Source: Pseudomonadota bacterium
Lineage (GTDB): Bacteria > Pseudomonadota > Alphaproteobacteria > Sphingomonadales > Sphingomonadaceae
Length of the DNA: 64,000 nucleotides
Assembly: GCA_023394965.1 (NCBI GenBank)
Contig: JAEWZX010000034.1
Coordinates: 14,064-78,063 of the forward strand
Direction: 5' to 3'
The notes beneath the pieces are model-generated. The model made no database searches, was not told where the DNA came from, and worked only from the letters and a program-made list of their open reading frames with translations. Positions 17,279 to 25,908 of the stretch are shown in pieces. Positions within the stretch are counted from its first letter, which is position 1. Each line of letters begins with the position of its first letter. A program made the translations under genes and the position numbers.

Positions 17279-19909
17279 ATGATCAGACTGAAATCCGCCG
17301 GTACATTCGGAGCTTTGCTGCTCTGTTCGGTTGCTGCTGTGCCAGCATATGGGCAATCCGCACCAGTAACCGGTGCGGCAGATGAGGTTGCGGAAGAAAG
17401 AGACGCCGATGTCATCATCGTCACTGCCAACCGCCGTGAAGAAAACCTTCAGGATGTGTCGGGGGTGGTCCAGGCCCTCGATGCCGACCAACTGCGGCGG
17501 GACGGGATTTCCGACATTCGCCAGCTTCAGGTGGCCTTTCCCGGTTTGAGCATCGCCAATCAGGAAGGGAACGTCGAAATTTTCATCCGCGGTGTCGGGT
17601 CTTCGAATAACACCGAATTGGGCGATCCGGGCGCAGCGCCGCATCTCAACGGCACCTACATTCCGCGGCCGCGCGGATTGGGCCTGATGTTCTACGATCT
17701 TGAACGGGTCGAGGTGAACAAAGGGCCGCAAGGCACCCTCTATGGCCGCAACGCCTTGGCCGGTACGCTGAATATCATCACGGCGAAGCCACGGTTAGGA
17801 GAGTTTGGTGGGTATATCCAGGCAGAACTGGCCAATCGCTCGTCCTACGGCGCGGAAGGGGCACTTAATGTTCCTTTGGGCGATACGATTGCGGTGCGAG
17901 CAGCCGGATATTACATGAATCGCGACTTCGGCTTCCGCAATGTCTCGACAGATGAGCAGGCAAGCCGTCTCAAACCTGCTGGCCTGGAAGAAAACTACGC
18001 TGGTCGCGTGTCGCTTTTGTGGGAGCCGGACGATCGTCTGAGCCTGTCCATCGTCGGGGACTATGGCAAGGAGACGGGAACCGGTTACCCCGGTGCAAAT
18101 ATCTTCGGCGCAGTCACTGCGTCAGGCATGAGGCCCGATAAACTCAACCTCAAGGACGTCGTCTATCGCGGAATGCAGGGCGACATGGAGAATGAGCTAT
18201 GGGGTGTTCAGGGAAAACTTGGCTACGATTTCGGAACGTTCACGGGTGAGTTGAGCGGCAGTTACCGGTCGGTCGATTTTTATCAGGCCAACGCCAGCAG
18301 CGATGGCATCAACTTCCCTGGCCGCGACCTCGATGGCTTCGCGTATGACAACTTTTCCAATAATTTCTGGGAAACCAAGTCCAAGAGCCAGGTTTACGAA
18401 CTCCGGTTGTCTGCGAACGAGGATCAGCGCTTCCGCTGGAACCTTGGCGGCTTCTACTTCAAGGAAGACCAGGCCGTTGGTTATCTGTCTTTGGCGGATC
18501 GGGGATACTGCTGTTATTCAGGCACGGAATTTACCATGCCAGACGTCGATGGAGAGAGCTTCGCCTTCTTCGCAGACGGCACGTACGACATCACCGATCG
18601 TCTGCGCTTTTTTGGTGGTTTGCGATACACAGAGGAAAAGAAGTCGCGTTATGGTATCGGGGGCAACTGGGCTCTCACCCTCGGCGGTGAAGACTTTGCT
18701 TGCTGCTTCGCTACCCGGGTAGGGACGGAGGGCTTCCGGCCCAACCTGCTTGATCGACCGAACTTCGACGTAAGCGGGATCGACACCCTGCAGGGCCGGG
18801 CACAATTCCTGATCGAAGGGATTAAGACGCCTGGCCTCAGAGACACGCTGATCGATCAGATTGGGGCAATTGCCAATGGCACTAACCCCAACGGTACGTG
18901 CATTGATCGTCCCGATATAGACAATGGTTTCGTTCAATGCCCGACCGGTTTTGGTGGAGGGTTCAGCTTTGTTAACCTAACCATTCCCGACCAGCAAATC
19001 GGTCAGTCGAAATTCGATTTCGTCGACTGGCGCGTGGGTTTGGAATTCGACATCGGCCCTGAAAACATGATCTACGGCAAAGTGTCCACCGGTCATAAAT
19101 CGGGTGGGTTCAACGATAGTTTCAACGGCTCTGTCATTCCGGAAACTTTCAGTCCGGAAAAACTGGTCGTGTATGAAATCGGCAGTCGTAATGAGTTCGA
19201 AGCATTTGGACGCACCGCGATCTTCAATCTGACGGGCTTCTATTACGATTATTCCGACCAGGTTTTTCAGGATCTGACCTGTATCAATCTCGATGATACG
19301 CAGACCCCGCCGGTCTGCAACGGCTATTCGCTGGTAAACAGGAACATTGGTGCGTCGCGGATATATGGCGCGGAAGCCGAGTTGCGGCTGAAGCTCCCTG
19401 CGAATTATGCACTCGATCTTAATGCCGCATATCTCGATACGAAGATCACCGAAGGCGTTGTCGCGGATGCTCGCGCACAGGATTTCGATGCAGGGGGGGA
19501 ATCACCTCTAGTCAGCTTGGTTGGCAACCGATTGCCGCTGGCATCCAAGATGAATCTGAGCGCACGCCTTTCTCAGTGGTTCGATGTCGGTTCGGGTGTT
19601 TTCGATTGGCAGGCTCTGCTGAACTACCGTTCGTCCTTCTATCTTTCCCAGTTCAATGAAGACGATATCGTTTTCTTGGACGGCGCTCGCCAGAGCGCTC
19701 TGGAAGCTGGTTTTCCTGATCTCCAGAAAGGGTTCATTACCCTTAATCTTGGTGCAGGGTACACGATCGGAAATTTCCGACTGGAAGCCTGGGCAAGTAA
19801 TTTCCTGAATGAGGAAGCATCGCAAAAGGCGCTAGTGGGCTCATCTCTGAATATCCGGTTCCTCAACGATGCCCGGACCTTCGGTGTGCGTGGGCGGGTA
19901 ACGTTCTGA
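17279..19909 (+). CDS. TonB-dependent receptor, probably for glucan oligosaccharides
   Basis: 876 residues from ATG 17279 with an AGGA ribosome site 36 bases after the GH3 stop. A signal peptide (FGALLLCSVAAVPAYG) is followed by a TonB-box region DVIIVTANRREENLQDV, the plug with GNVEIFIRGVGSSNN and RVEVNKGPQGTLYGRNALAGTLN, and a long beta-barrel ending in VRGRVTF with terminal Phe. Substrate is inferred from the GH3 neighbour and LacI regulator. Unusual: adjacent Cys pairs at about residues 410-411 and 474-475 and two further Cys pairs in predicted outer loops, which could be disulfides. A terminator follows. Confidence 0.92.
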   Translation: MIRLKSAGTFGALLLCSVAAVPAYGQSAPVTGAADEVAEERDADVIIVTANRREENLQDVSGVVQALDADQLRRDGISDIRQLQVAFPGLSIANQEGNVEIFIRGVGSSNNTELGDPGAAPHLNGTYIPRPRGLGLMFYDLERVEVNKGPQGTLYGRNALAGTLNIITAKPRLGEFGGYIQAELANRSSYGAEGALNVPLGDTIAVRAAGYYMNRDFGFRNVSTDEQASRLKPAGLEENYAGRVSLLWEPDDRLSLSIVGDYGKETGTGYPGANIFGAVTASGMRPDKLNLKDVVYRGMQGDMENELWGVQGKLGYDFGTFTGELSGSYRSVDFYQANASSDGINFPGRDLDGFAYDNFSNNFWETKSKSQVYELRLSANEDQRFRWNLGGFYFKEDQAVGYLSLADRGYCCYSGTEFTMPDVDGESFAFFADGTYDITDRLRFFGGLRYTEEKKSRYGIGGNWALTLGGEDFACCFATRVGTEGFRPNLLDRPNFDVSGIDTLQGRAQFLIEGIKTPGLRDTLIDQIGAIANGTNPNGTCIDRPDIDNGFVQCPTGFGGGFSFVNLTIPDQQIGQSKFDFVDWRVGLEFDIGPENMIYGKVSTGHKSGGFNDSFNGSVIPETFSPEKLVVYEIGSRNEFEAFGRTAIFNLTGFYYDYSDQVFQDLTCINLDDTQTPPVCNGYSLVNRNIGASRIYGAEAELRLKLPANYALDLNAAYLDTKITEGVVADARAQDFDAGGESPLVSLVGNRLPLASKMNLSARLSQWFDVGSGVFDWQALLNYRSSFYLSQFNEDDIVFLDGARQSALEAGFPDLQKGFITLNLGAGYTIGNFRLEAWASNFLNEEASQKALVGSSLNIRFLNDARTFGVRGRVTF

Positions 19910-19947
19910 ATGGCATAGAATAAGCAGAGCGAGATCTGTCCGAATGC

Positions 19948-19983
19948 GGGCGCGAAATTCCCAGTGAATTTCGCGCCCTTTTT
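19948..19983 (+). terminator. Rho-independent terminator after the TonB receptor
   Basis: Perfect 13-base stem GGGCGCGAAATTC / GAATTTCGCGCCC, five-base loop and TTTTT. It closes the GH3-receptor transcript. Confidence 0.95.
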
Positions 19984-20103
19984 GTGGATCCTATGTGTCG
20001 AGCGGCGATGCGCGCTCATTCAGCCGGATCATGAGAAGCTCGCGCCTTGCAACGGTTATTTCATGGTTTACCAATATCAGGGCCAAAACGGGTATCTGAT
20101 TAT

Positions 20104-20913
20104 ATGGCATTGGCCGAAACACTTCGAACGCTCCATGTGGAGAAGCCTTGGGGACGCAAGCATCTGCCCGCGCCATTCAACACGCCTTCGGGGCGGGTTG
20201 TCGGTGAAATCTGGTTCGACCCGCCGGCAGATGCGCAGGAACTGCTGCTCAAATATATCTTCACCAGCGACAAATTGTCGGTTCAGGTGCACCCCAATGA
20301 TGAGCAAGCACGGGCTTCCGGCATGGGGCGGAAGGGCAAGGATGAGTGCTGGTATGTGCTCGATGCCGAACCGGGTGCGGTGCTAGGTATCGGTTTCAAA
20401 GCGCCCGTGTCGAGTGATGAGATGCGCCGCGCTGCCGAAGACGGGTCGATTATGGATTTGCTGCAATGGCATCCGATAAGATCAGGCGACTTTTTCCATA
20501 TTCCCGCAAACACGGTCCACGCGATCGGGGCTGGGGTCAGCATTATCGAGATCCAGCAGAATTCCGATACGACCTATCGGCTGTATGATTATGGGCGCCC
20601 GCGTGATCTGCATTTAGACGATGCACTCGCGGTGGCGTGTGGTCGGCCCCATGCCCCTTCGCAGCGTCGGCATGTCGAGGATACAGGCAGCCTGCAGCTG
20701 ATCGATGGGCCATATTTCCGTCTTTGGCGGATGGATGGATCAGCGCCAGATGGCCAGCTTGCCATATCCGGCCGGGCTTTCGTGCTGCCTTATCGGGGCC
20801 ATGCACTGATTGGTTCCGAACGGGTCGAAACCGGCCAGTGCGCGCTGGTGCACGACGTGCGCAACATATCTTTTGCGCAAGGAGCCTTGGGCTTCGTCGC
20901 ACAACCTGCGTAG
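20104..20913 (+). CDS. manA: Class I mannose-6-phosphate isomerase
   Basis: Interconverts mannose-6-phosphate and fructose-6-phosphate; a Zn-dependent cupin in the cytoplasm. 269 residues from ATG 20104, the short form of the family. Motifs include EKPWGRK at the start, the metal-site LSVQVHPNDEQA, DECWYVLDA, and FFHIPANTVHAIGAG with the second His ligand. I chose 20104 because the family begins just before a LxxLHVEKPWG segment; upstream codons from 20047 look unrelated. It may feed sugars from the upstream glucan locus into central metabolism or supply GDP-mannose, but it has its own start after a terminator. Confidence 0.9.
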   Translation: MALAETLRTLHVEKPWGRKHLPAPFNTPSGRVVGEIWFDPPADAQELLLKYIFTSDKLSVQVHPNDEQARASGMGRKGKDECWYVLDAEPGAVLGIGFKAPVSSDEMRRAAEDGSIMDLLQWHPIRSGDFFHIPANTVHAIGAGVSIIEIQQNSDTTYRLYDYGRPRDLHLDDALAVACGRPHAPSQRRHVEDTGSLQLIDGPYFRLWRMDGSAPDGQLAISGRAFVLPYRGHALIGSERVETGQCALVHDVRNISFAQGALGFVAQPA

Positions 20914-20927
20914 GGGCCCCATCCGGA

Positions 20928-22283
20928 TCACCCTGATCGGCCAAACACCCTTTCCAAAGCCAGTATGGCCAGCAACGACAAACCGAACAGGGGGAGGAGA
21001 AGGCCTAGCGCAGCGACGATCGCGATGAACCCGGGCCTGCGCAGGCCGATCGATCCAGCGGGCGCAGCTATGGCCCCCCGGGGCTTTCGCTTGAGCCACA
21101 TGGCTATGCCCAGGACGGATATCCCGATAAGCGCCAGCGCCGTCAGCAGGCCGAGGATTTGGTTAGCAATGCCGAACAATTGCCCTTCGTGCCAAGCGAT
21201 GCCGTAATTGATTACCCGGTCGATCGGATGCTTGTCCGCAAAATCGCTGCGGGCGATTTCCCTGCCGTCGATCGGATCGAACGTGACGCTGCGGGTCAGT
21301 GGGCGTTTCGGCGTTTCGGTTTTGATCGTCCAGACATCACCCGTTGGCGGGCCGAAGCGTTGCGGAGCATGGGGCGGCAAAATCAGCACGGGGAATGCCA
21401 TCCGTTCCGCGCTGGCCCGCGATACAAAGCTGGAAAGCGGTAGCGAATCCTCTTTGGTGGAGAATCTCGACTGGCTGGAGGTAGCCGCCATATCGCCATG
21501 ATCGTGCCCTTCGTGGGCTTGGGCTGCTGGTGCCAGCCAATTGCCTTGCGGTTCGCTGCGAACAGCCTTGGAATCGGAGCCGATCTTCCAGTCCTGCGGA
21601 CCGTCTATCAGACCCAGTTCGGTTCTGGCCCATTTGAAGGCGCTACCCCACGTTCCCGCCCAAGGCAGCCCGCTCGTCAGCATCAGCAGCACAAGCCCTG
21701 CGATCCAGAAGCCGGTGACACGGTGCAGATCTTTCATCAGCGGGCGCCCCCGCAGGGACAGGCGCGGCCATAATGTGCCACCTGCCCTGAAGGGGCGGGG
21801 CCACCATAGATAAAGACCACTCAGTATCATCACGATGGTCCAGCTGGCAGCCAGTTCCACGAGGCGGTCTCCCCAATCTCCCAGCAAGAGCGAACCATGG
21901 AATTTCGAGATGACAGCGGGAATCCGCCTCGCGGGATTGAGCGTGCCGAGCACCTCACCCTGCGGCGATACGAAGATCTCGGCCAGCGACCCGTCGGGCA
22001 GGCCCAGTTGGACCATTGCCGCATCGCCGGGGGTTTCCGGCATGCGGTAATGGTTGAAGCTGCCCTGCGGATACATTGCCTGTGCAGCCTGTAGCTGTTG
22101 ATCGGCCGACACTGCACCTGCAAGCGACAGCCCGCGATAATCATGCTCTTCCCATCGCTCGATCTGCGGTTTGAAAAGATAGATCGATCCCGTCACCGAC
22201 AGGATGAGGATGAAGGGCAGCACGAACAGGCCGGCATAGAAATGCCAGCGCCAGATCGTGCGATAGGTTGCAGTGTTGGCCAT
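20928..22283 (-). CDS. PepSY-domain membrane protein
   Basis: 451 residues. TM helix 1 (about 12-34) begins RTIWRWHFYAGLFVLPFIL, the PepSY-associated family signature. Further helices lie near 150, 195, 385 and 430. The loops carry PepSY modules including MPQLGL-like and KDLHRVTGFW segments. A His-rich stretch AHEGHDHGDM (about 265-275) lies in a periplasmic loop and could bind metal. Family members sit with TonB receptors and are linked to ferric or other metal-chelate reduction. It starts 12 bases after the receptor stop, so they form one operon. Confidence 0.85.
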   Translation of the reverse strand: MANTATYRTIWRWHFYAGLFVLPFILILSVTGSIYLFKPQIERWEEHDYRGLSLAGAVSADQQLQAAQAMYPQGSFNHYRMPETPGDAAMVQLGLPDGSLAEIFVSPQGEVLGTLNPARRIPAVISKFHGSLLLGDWGDRLVELAASWTIVMILSGLYLWWPRPFRAGGTLWPRLSLRGRPLMKDLHRVTGFWIAGLVLLMLTSGLPWAGTWGSAFKWARTELGLIDGPQDWKIGSDSKAVRSEPQGNWLAPAAQAHEGHDHGDMAATSSQSRFSTKEDSLPLSSFVSRASAERMAFPVLILPPHAPQRFGPPTGDVWTIKTETPKRPLTRSVTFDPIDGREIARSDFADKHPIDRVINYGIAWHEGQLFGIANQILGLLTALALIGISVLGIAMWLKRKPRGAIAAPAGSIGLRRPGFIAIVAALGLLLPLFGLSLLAILALERVFGRSG

Positions 22284-22295
22284 TCTGATCCTCCC

Positions 22296-24299
22296 TTAGA
22301 AGCGCGCGCGCACGCCACCGAAGACGGCGCGGCTTTCGACGGGATAGAAGACAGCCGAAGACGGCGTGGCCGTGACTGCGGCACTGATGTCGCCGACAGC
22401 CTTTTCGTTCAGCAGATTGCGCGCATCGAGGAACAGGTCGACGCCCTCGGTTACTATCGCTCCTGCCGAAACGCCCAGCAGGGCATAACCATCGGTTTTC
22501 AGCGTGTTGCTGTAATCCACCCACGCACCCTGGGGCACCCATTCGACATTCGGCGCGACATGGATCCTGTCGGTGCCAAGACGAAGTTCAGCGCGGTAAA
22601 CATGGCGTGGAACGACCGGCAGGCGATTATCGCCATATTGTGCATCATCGCGGAAGCGGAAGTCGCTATACTGATAAACTTGGCGCAGTTTTGCCCAATC
22701 GCTCAGATCGAAGGAGAGCGCCGCTTCAACGCCTTGGTGCACGGTTTCGTCGGCATTGAAGGTCGATGCGGGAATATCGGGCCCGACATTGAACTGCAGC
22801 AGTTCACCGCGAATGTCTGCGCGATAGGCGGATACATCCCATTCGGCTATGCCCACCCTTCCGCGTGATCCCACTTCGAAGCTCCAGGAGCGCTGCGGAT
22901 CGAGATTCACGAAGCTGGCGATCTGCGCAAGTTCGATAAAGCCGGGAAATTCTACCGAGCGGCTGTAATTCGCGAATAGCTGAATGCCATCGACCGGTTC
23001 ATAAAGCACACCCAGCTTGGGTGAGAACGCGCTGAAATCGGCCGTGCCGGTTACATCGGTATTGCCGCCCCCGAAGCCGTCGAACAAGAGCCGTTGTTCG
23101 CGCTTGCCATCGGCGTAGATGCCGCCAGCTATCAGTTGTAGCTGATCCACCGGGCGGAAACGCACTTCGCCGTAGATATTGGCGGTTCGGGCTTCCTGTT
23201 TGGCTTCGAAGGTCTTTGCGCCACGATCACCATCGATATTGACGAAGCGTCTCGAATTGACGTCGCCGAAACGGGCTTCCCCGCCCAGCGTCAGCTCGAA
23301 TGGACCAGCAGCAAAGTCGAAACGGGCATAGAGGCCGCGATCGATCGATTTCTGATCGACTACCTGAAAAATGGGGTGGTTTAGAGACTTGGCGTTGACG
23401 AAGACACCGGCATCTAGCTGGCCATCGGCAAAGGTGAACCGCGTGCGATTCTGCAATCGCATGGAATCGATGTCACGGGCCTGATCACCACTGAAATTGC
23501 CTGTCTTCGGGGCGGTGAGGACCGTCGCGAGATCCAGCGCGCCGGGCAGCTCCTGCCTGATCCGGTTAATGCTGGCATATGTGCGATTTTCGATCCGGTC
23601 GGCGATCTGCAATCCCACATTGCCGTGGAACCGCAGACTTTCACGGTGCGCATGGTCGCGGTCGCCGTTCGAATGGTCATAGCTGACGGCGGCCCAGACA
23701 TCGCCCGGCCCGCTCACAGCCCCATAGGATGCCAGACCGCGCCAGGTTTCGAAACTGCCGGTATCGCCCCGCAGATATAGTCCGCGCGCAGTCTCACCTG
23801 TGGGTGTTACGCCATTGATCGCTCCACCCAGTGTGCCCGAGCCGAAGCGTAGAGCATTGGCGCCGCGATAGACTTCGAGATAGTCGAAGAAGATCGGCTC
23901 CAGCTCCTGAAAATCGCCGTTGTCGTCGGCCAGATTGATTGGGATGCCATCCTGCAACAGCGTAAGTCCGCGCATGTGATAGCCGCGCGACAGGCCGGAG
24001 CCGCGGATCGAGATACGGACCTCCTGACCATAACGGGGCTGGAGATAGACGCCGGGCGAAAAGGCCAGCGCGTCGCGCAGGCTGACAAGCGATTTGTCGG
24101 CATAGTCTTCATGGGTGACAACATCGGTGCCGCCGGGTGTGGCGTTGGCCCGGCGTTCCGCTGCGTTCGCATCGCGCTCGCCGGTGACGATGATGGTGCG
24201 ATCGCCCGTGGCCGAGGAATCGGTGTCGGATGCCTCGGCGAGGGAGGGCGAGGCAAAGGCAATGGTTGCCGCCGAAAGGGCGAACATTGAATATTTCAC
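22296..24299 (-). CDS. TonB-dependent receptor, YncD/FecA-like
   Basis: 667 residues from GTG 24299, which has an AGGGGA ribosome site; the signal peptide runs to about 22 (IAFASPSLAEA). TIIVTGERDA is the TonB-box region. The plug has EVRISIRGSGLSRGYHMRGL, LLQDGIPINLADDNGDFQ and YRGANALRFGSGTLGGAIN, which strongly recall E. coli YncD (PqqU) more than siderophore receptors. The barrel ends GGVRARF. It is flanked by a DUF2946-like gene upstream and the PepSY gene downstream, an arrangement common for metal or metal-chelate uptake. The ligand cannot be read from sequence. Confidence 0.9.
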   Translation of the reverse strand: MKYSMFALSAATIAFASPSLAEASDTDSSATGDRTIIVTGERDANAAERRANATPGGTDVVTHEDYADKSLVSLRDALAFSPGVYLQPRYGQEVRISIRGSGLSRGYHMRGLTLLQDGIPINLADDNGDFQELEPIFFDYLEVYRGANALRFGSGTLGGAINGVTPTGETARGLYLRGDTGSFETWRGLASYGAVSGPGDVWAAVSYDHSNGDRDHAHRESLRFHGNVGLQIADRIENRTYASINRIRQELPGALDLATVLTAPKTGNFSGDQARDIDSMRLQNRTRFTFADGQLDAGVFVNAKSLNHPIFQVVDQKSIDRGLYARFDFAAGPFELTLGGEARFGDVNSRRFVNIDGDRGAKTFEAKQEARTANIYGEVRFRPVDQLQLIAGGIYADGKREQRLLFDGFGGGNTDVTGTADFSAFSPKLGVLYEPVDGIQLFANYSRSVEFPGFIELAQIASFVNLDPQRSWSFEVGSRGRVGIAEWDVSAYRADIRGELLQFNVGPDIPASTFNADETVHQGVEAALSFDLSDWAKLRQVYQYSDFRFRDDAQYGDNRLPVVPRHVYRAELRLGTDRIHVAPNVEWVPQGAWVDYSNTLKTDGYALLGVSAGAIVTEGVDLFLDARNLLNEKAVGDISAAVTATPSSAVFYPVESRAVFGGVRARF

Positions 24300-24369
24300 G
24301 GTAATTCCCCTGATGCGCGGCGCGGCTTGCGCACGCGGTCCCGCGCGAATGATCTGAAAGGTTACGGAT

Positions 24370-24783
24370 TCAGATCGAGGCAGGCGGGCCGCGCAGAGGC
24401 GGACGCAGGTAGGGGATCGGGGCAACAGGCAGGTGGCCGAGTGGGGCCAAGCCCAATAGCACGATCGCCGCCAGCGCTATCGCCAGGAACAAGGGTGGTG
24501 TGCCACCCAGTGCAGAGTGCGTCAGGCTGGAGAACGCGCAGTGCGGGTCCTTGGCGTCCGGTGAATGCCGGGACTTATCGATATCCGCTTTCATCGGGAT
24601 GGCGATCGTCGCCAGGCTCCGTTCACCGGTGCCGCCATGACAGATGAAGACTTCGACCATCTTCTCGGCAGAGGGTGCGACCATATATCCGACCGGGATC
24701 GCTGCCCGGACGCAGAACGCCAGCACAAGGAGAAACATCAAGGGATAGCGGTGGTCATCAACCAGGCCGCGCACACGTTCCAT
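24370..24783 (-). CDS. Small membrane protein, DUF2946-like
   Basis: 137 residues. A first helix (MFLLVLAFCVRAAIPVGYM) is followed by a periplasmic segment with FICHGG and DPHCAFSSL, then a second helix (LFLAIALAAIVLLGLAPLG) and a Pro/Arg-rich tail. This layout, especially RAAIPVGYM and the Cys-His pairs, resembles DUF2946 proteins that accompany TonB receptors. It is 70 bases before the receptor and reads the same way. Function unknown; the Cys/His residues suggest metal binding. Confidence 0.6.
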   Translation of the reverse strand: MERVRGLVDDHRYPLMFLLVLAFCVRAAIPVGYMVAPSAEKMVEVFICHGGTGERSLATIAIPMKADIDKSRHSPDAKDPHCAFSSLTHSALGGTPPLFLAIALAAIVLLGLAPLGHLPVAPIPYLRPPLRGPPASI

Positions 24784-24841
24784 GGCGGCCTCTTATGCGC
24801 TCAAAATCGCGGTGTCAGCACCTATTGCGTAAATTTGGCCT

Positions 24842-25819
24842 TTAGCCGCCGGTTGCGCTCATATGCCGGGCTACGGCGGGCTCGCGGCGCTCAATGTCGA
24901 AATCATGCCTTAACGGCTTGCCTGCAAGCAATCGATCGAGCGCCTGATCGAGCGCTTTGTTGCCTCCTTGGCGTATGATATCGCGTAGTTCGACCTTCTG
25001 GTCGTGACCCAAGCACCCGTAGACGGTGCCAGTGGCCGTAATACGGATGCGATTGCAGCCAGAGCAGAAATTGTCGCTCAGCGGGGTGATAAAGCCAACG
25101 CGCGTGCCTGTTTCTGCAATGTTGAAATAGCGTGCCGGCCCTGCCGTACGATGGCCAGACGGGGTCAGCGTGAATTTGCGATCCAATCGCGTGCGCACTT
25201 GTGTCAGATCGAGATGGCTCGATTTTCGGTCGAGCGAAACCTGGCCGAGCGGCATGGCTTCGATCAATGCAAGGTCGAAGCCGCGTTCGCCGCACCATGC
25301 CAGAAGGGCGGGCAATTCCCGGTCGTTAACACCGCGCATTGCCACTGCATTGATGCGGATGGCGAGGCCTGCTGTTCTGGCTGCATCGATACCCCGCATG
25401 ACCGTGGCGAATTCGTTGCGTCGGGCAAGCTGGGCAAAACGAGCCGGATCGAGGGTATCGAGGCTGACATTGATCCGGCGGACACCGGCTGCGGCCAGAT
25501 CGTCGGCCAGTTCTGGTAAGAGGGTGCCGTTCGTGGTGAGGGTGACTTCGTCAAGACCGCATTCCCCCAGCTTTGCAAGGCGGGCGACAAGATCGACGAT
25601 GCCCTTACGTGCCAGCGGTTCGCCGCCGGTGAGACGGATGCGCTTCACGCCGCGACCCACCAGATGACGGGCCAGCTGCTCTATCTCCTCGAAAGTCAGT
25701 AAATCGCGCCGCGGCATAAATTGCATGTCTTCCGCCATGCAATAGGTGCAGCGCAGGTTGCAGCGATCCGTAACCGATAGGCGGATGTAGTCGATCCGGC
25801 GGCCATGGGCATCCTGCAT
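24842..25819 (-). CDS. moaA: GTP 3',8-cyclase (molybdenum cofactor, radical SAM)
   Basis: First enzyme of molybdenum cofactor synthesis, turning GTP into 3',8-cyclo-7,8-dihydro-GTP with MoaC completing cPMP. 325 residues. The SAM cluster is CNLRCTYCMAED near residue 20, with RLTGGEPL; the C-terminal substrate cluster is NFCSGCNRIR and a third Cys in VYGCLG. The protein ends in the conserved Gly-Gly (SATGG) needed for catalysis. No moaC or other moa gene is next to it here. The preceding genes are unrelated by function. Confidence 0.96.
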   Translation of the reverse strand: MQDAHGRRIDYIRLSVTDRCNLRCTYCMAEDMQFMPRRDLLTFEEIEQLARHLVGRGVKRIRLTGGEPLARKGIVDLVARLAKLGECGLDEVTLTTNGTLLPELADDLAAAGVRRINVSLDTLDPARFAQLARRNEFATVMRGIDAARTAGLAIRINAVAMRGVNDRELPALLAWCGERGFDLALIEAMPLGQVSLDRKSSHLDLTQVRTRLDRKFTLTPSGHRTAGPARYFNIAETGTRVGFITPLSDNFCSGCNRIRITATGTVYGCLGHDQKVELRDIIRQGGNKALDQALDRLLAGKPLRHDFDIERREPAVARHMSATGG

Positions 25820-25908
25820 GGGGTGAGGCTCTACACGGAGATGGGGCAGGTCGAAACGGAATAATCGGCAGGGCCGGGCAGCTGCAGGTGCGAACCGAGC
25901 GCTGGATC

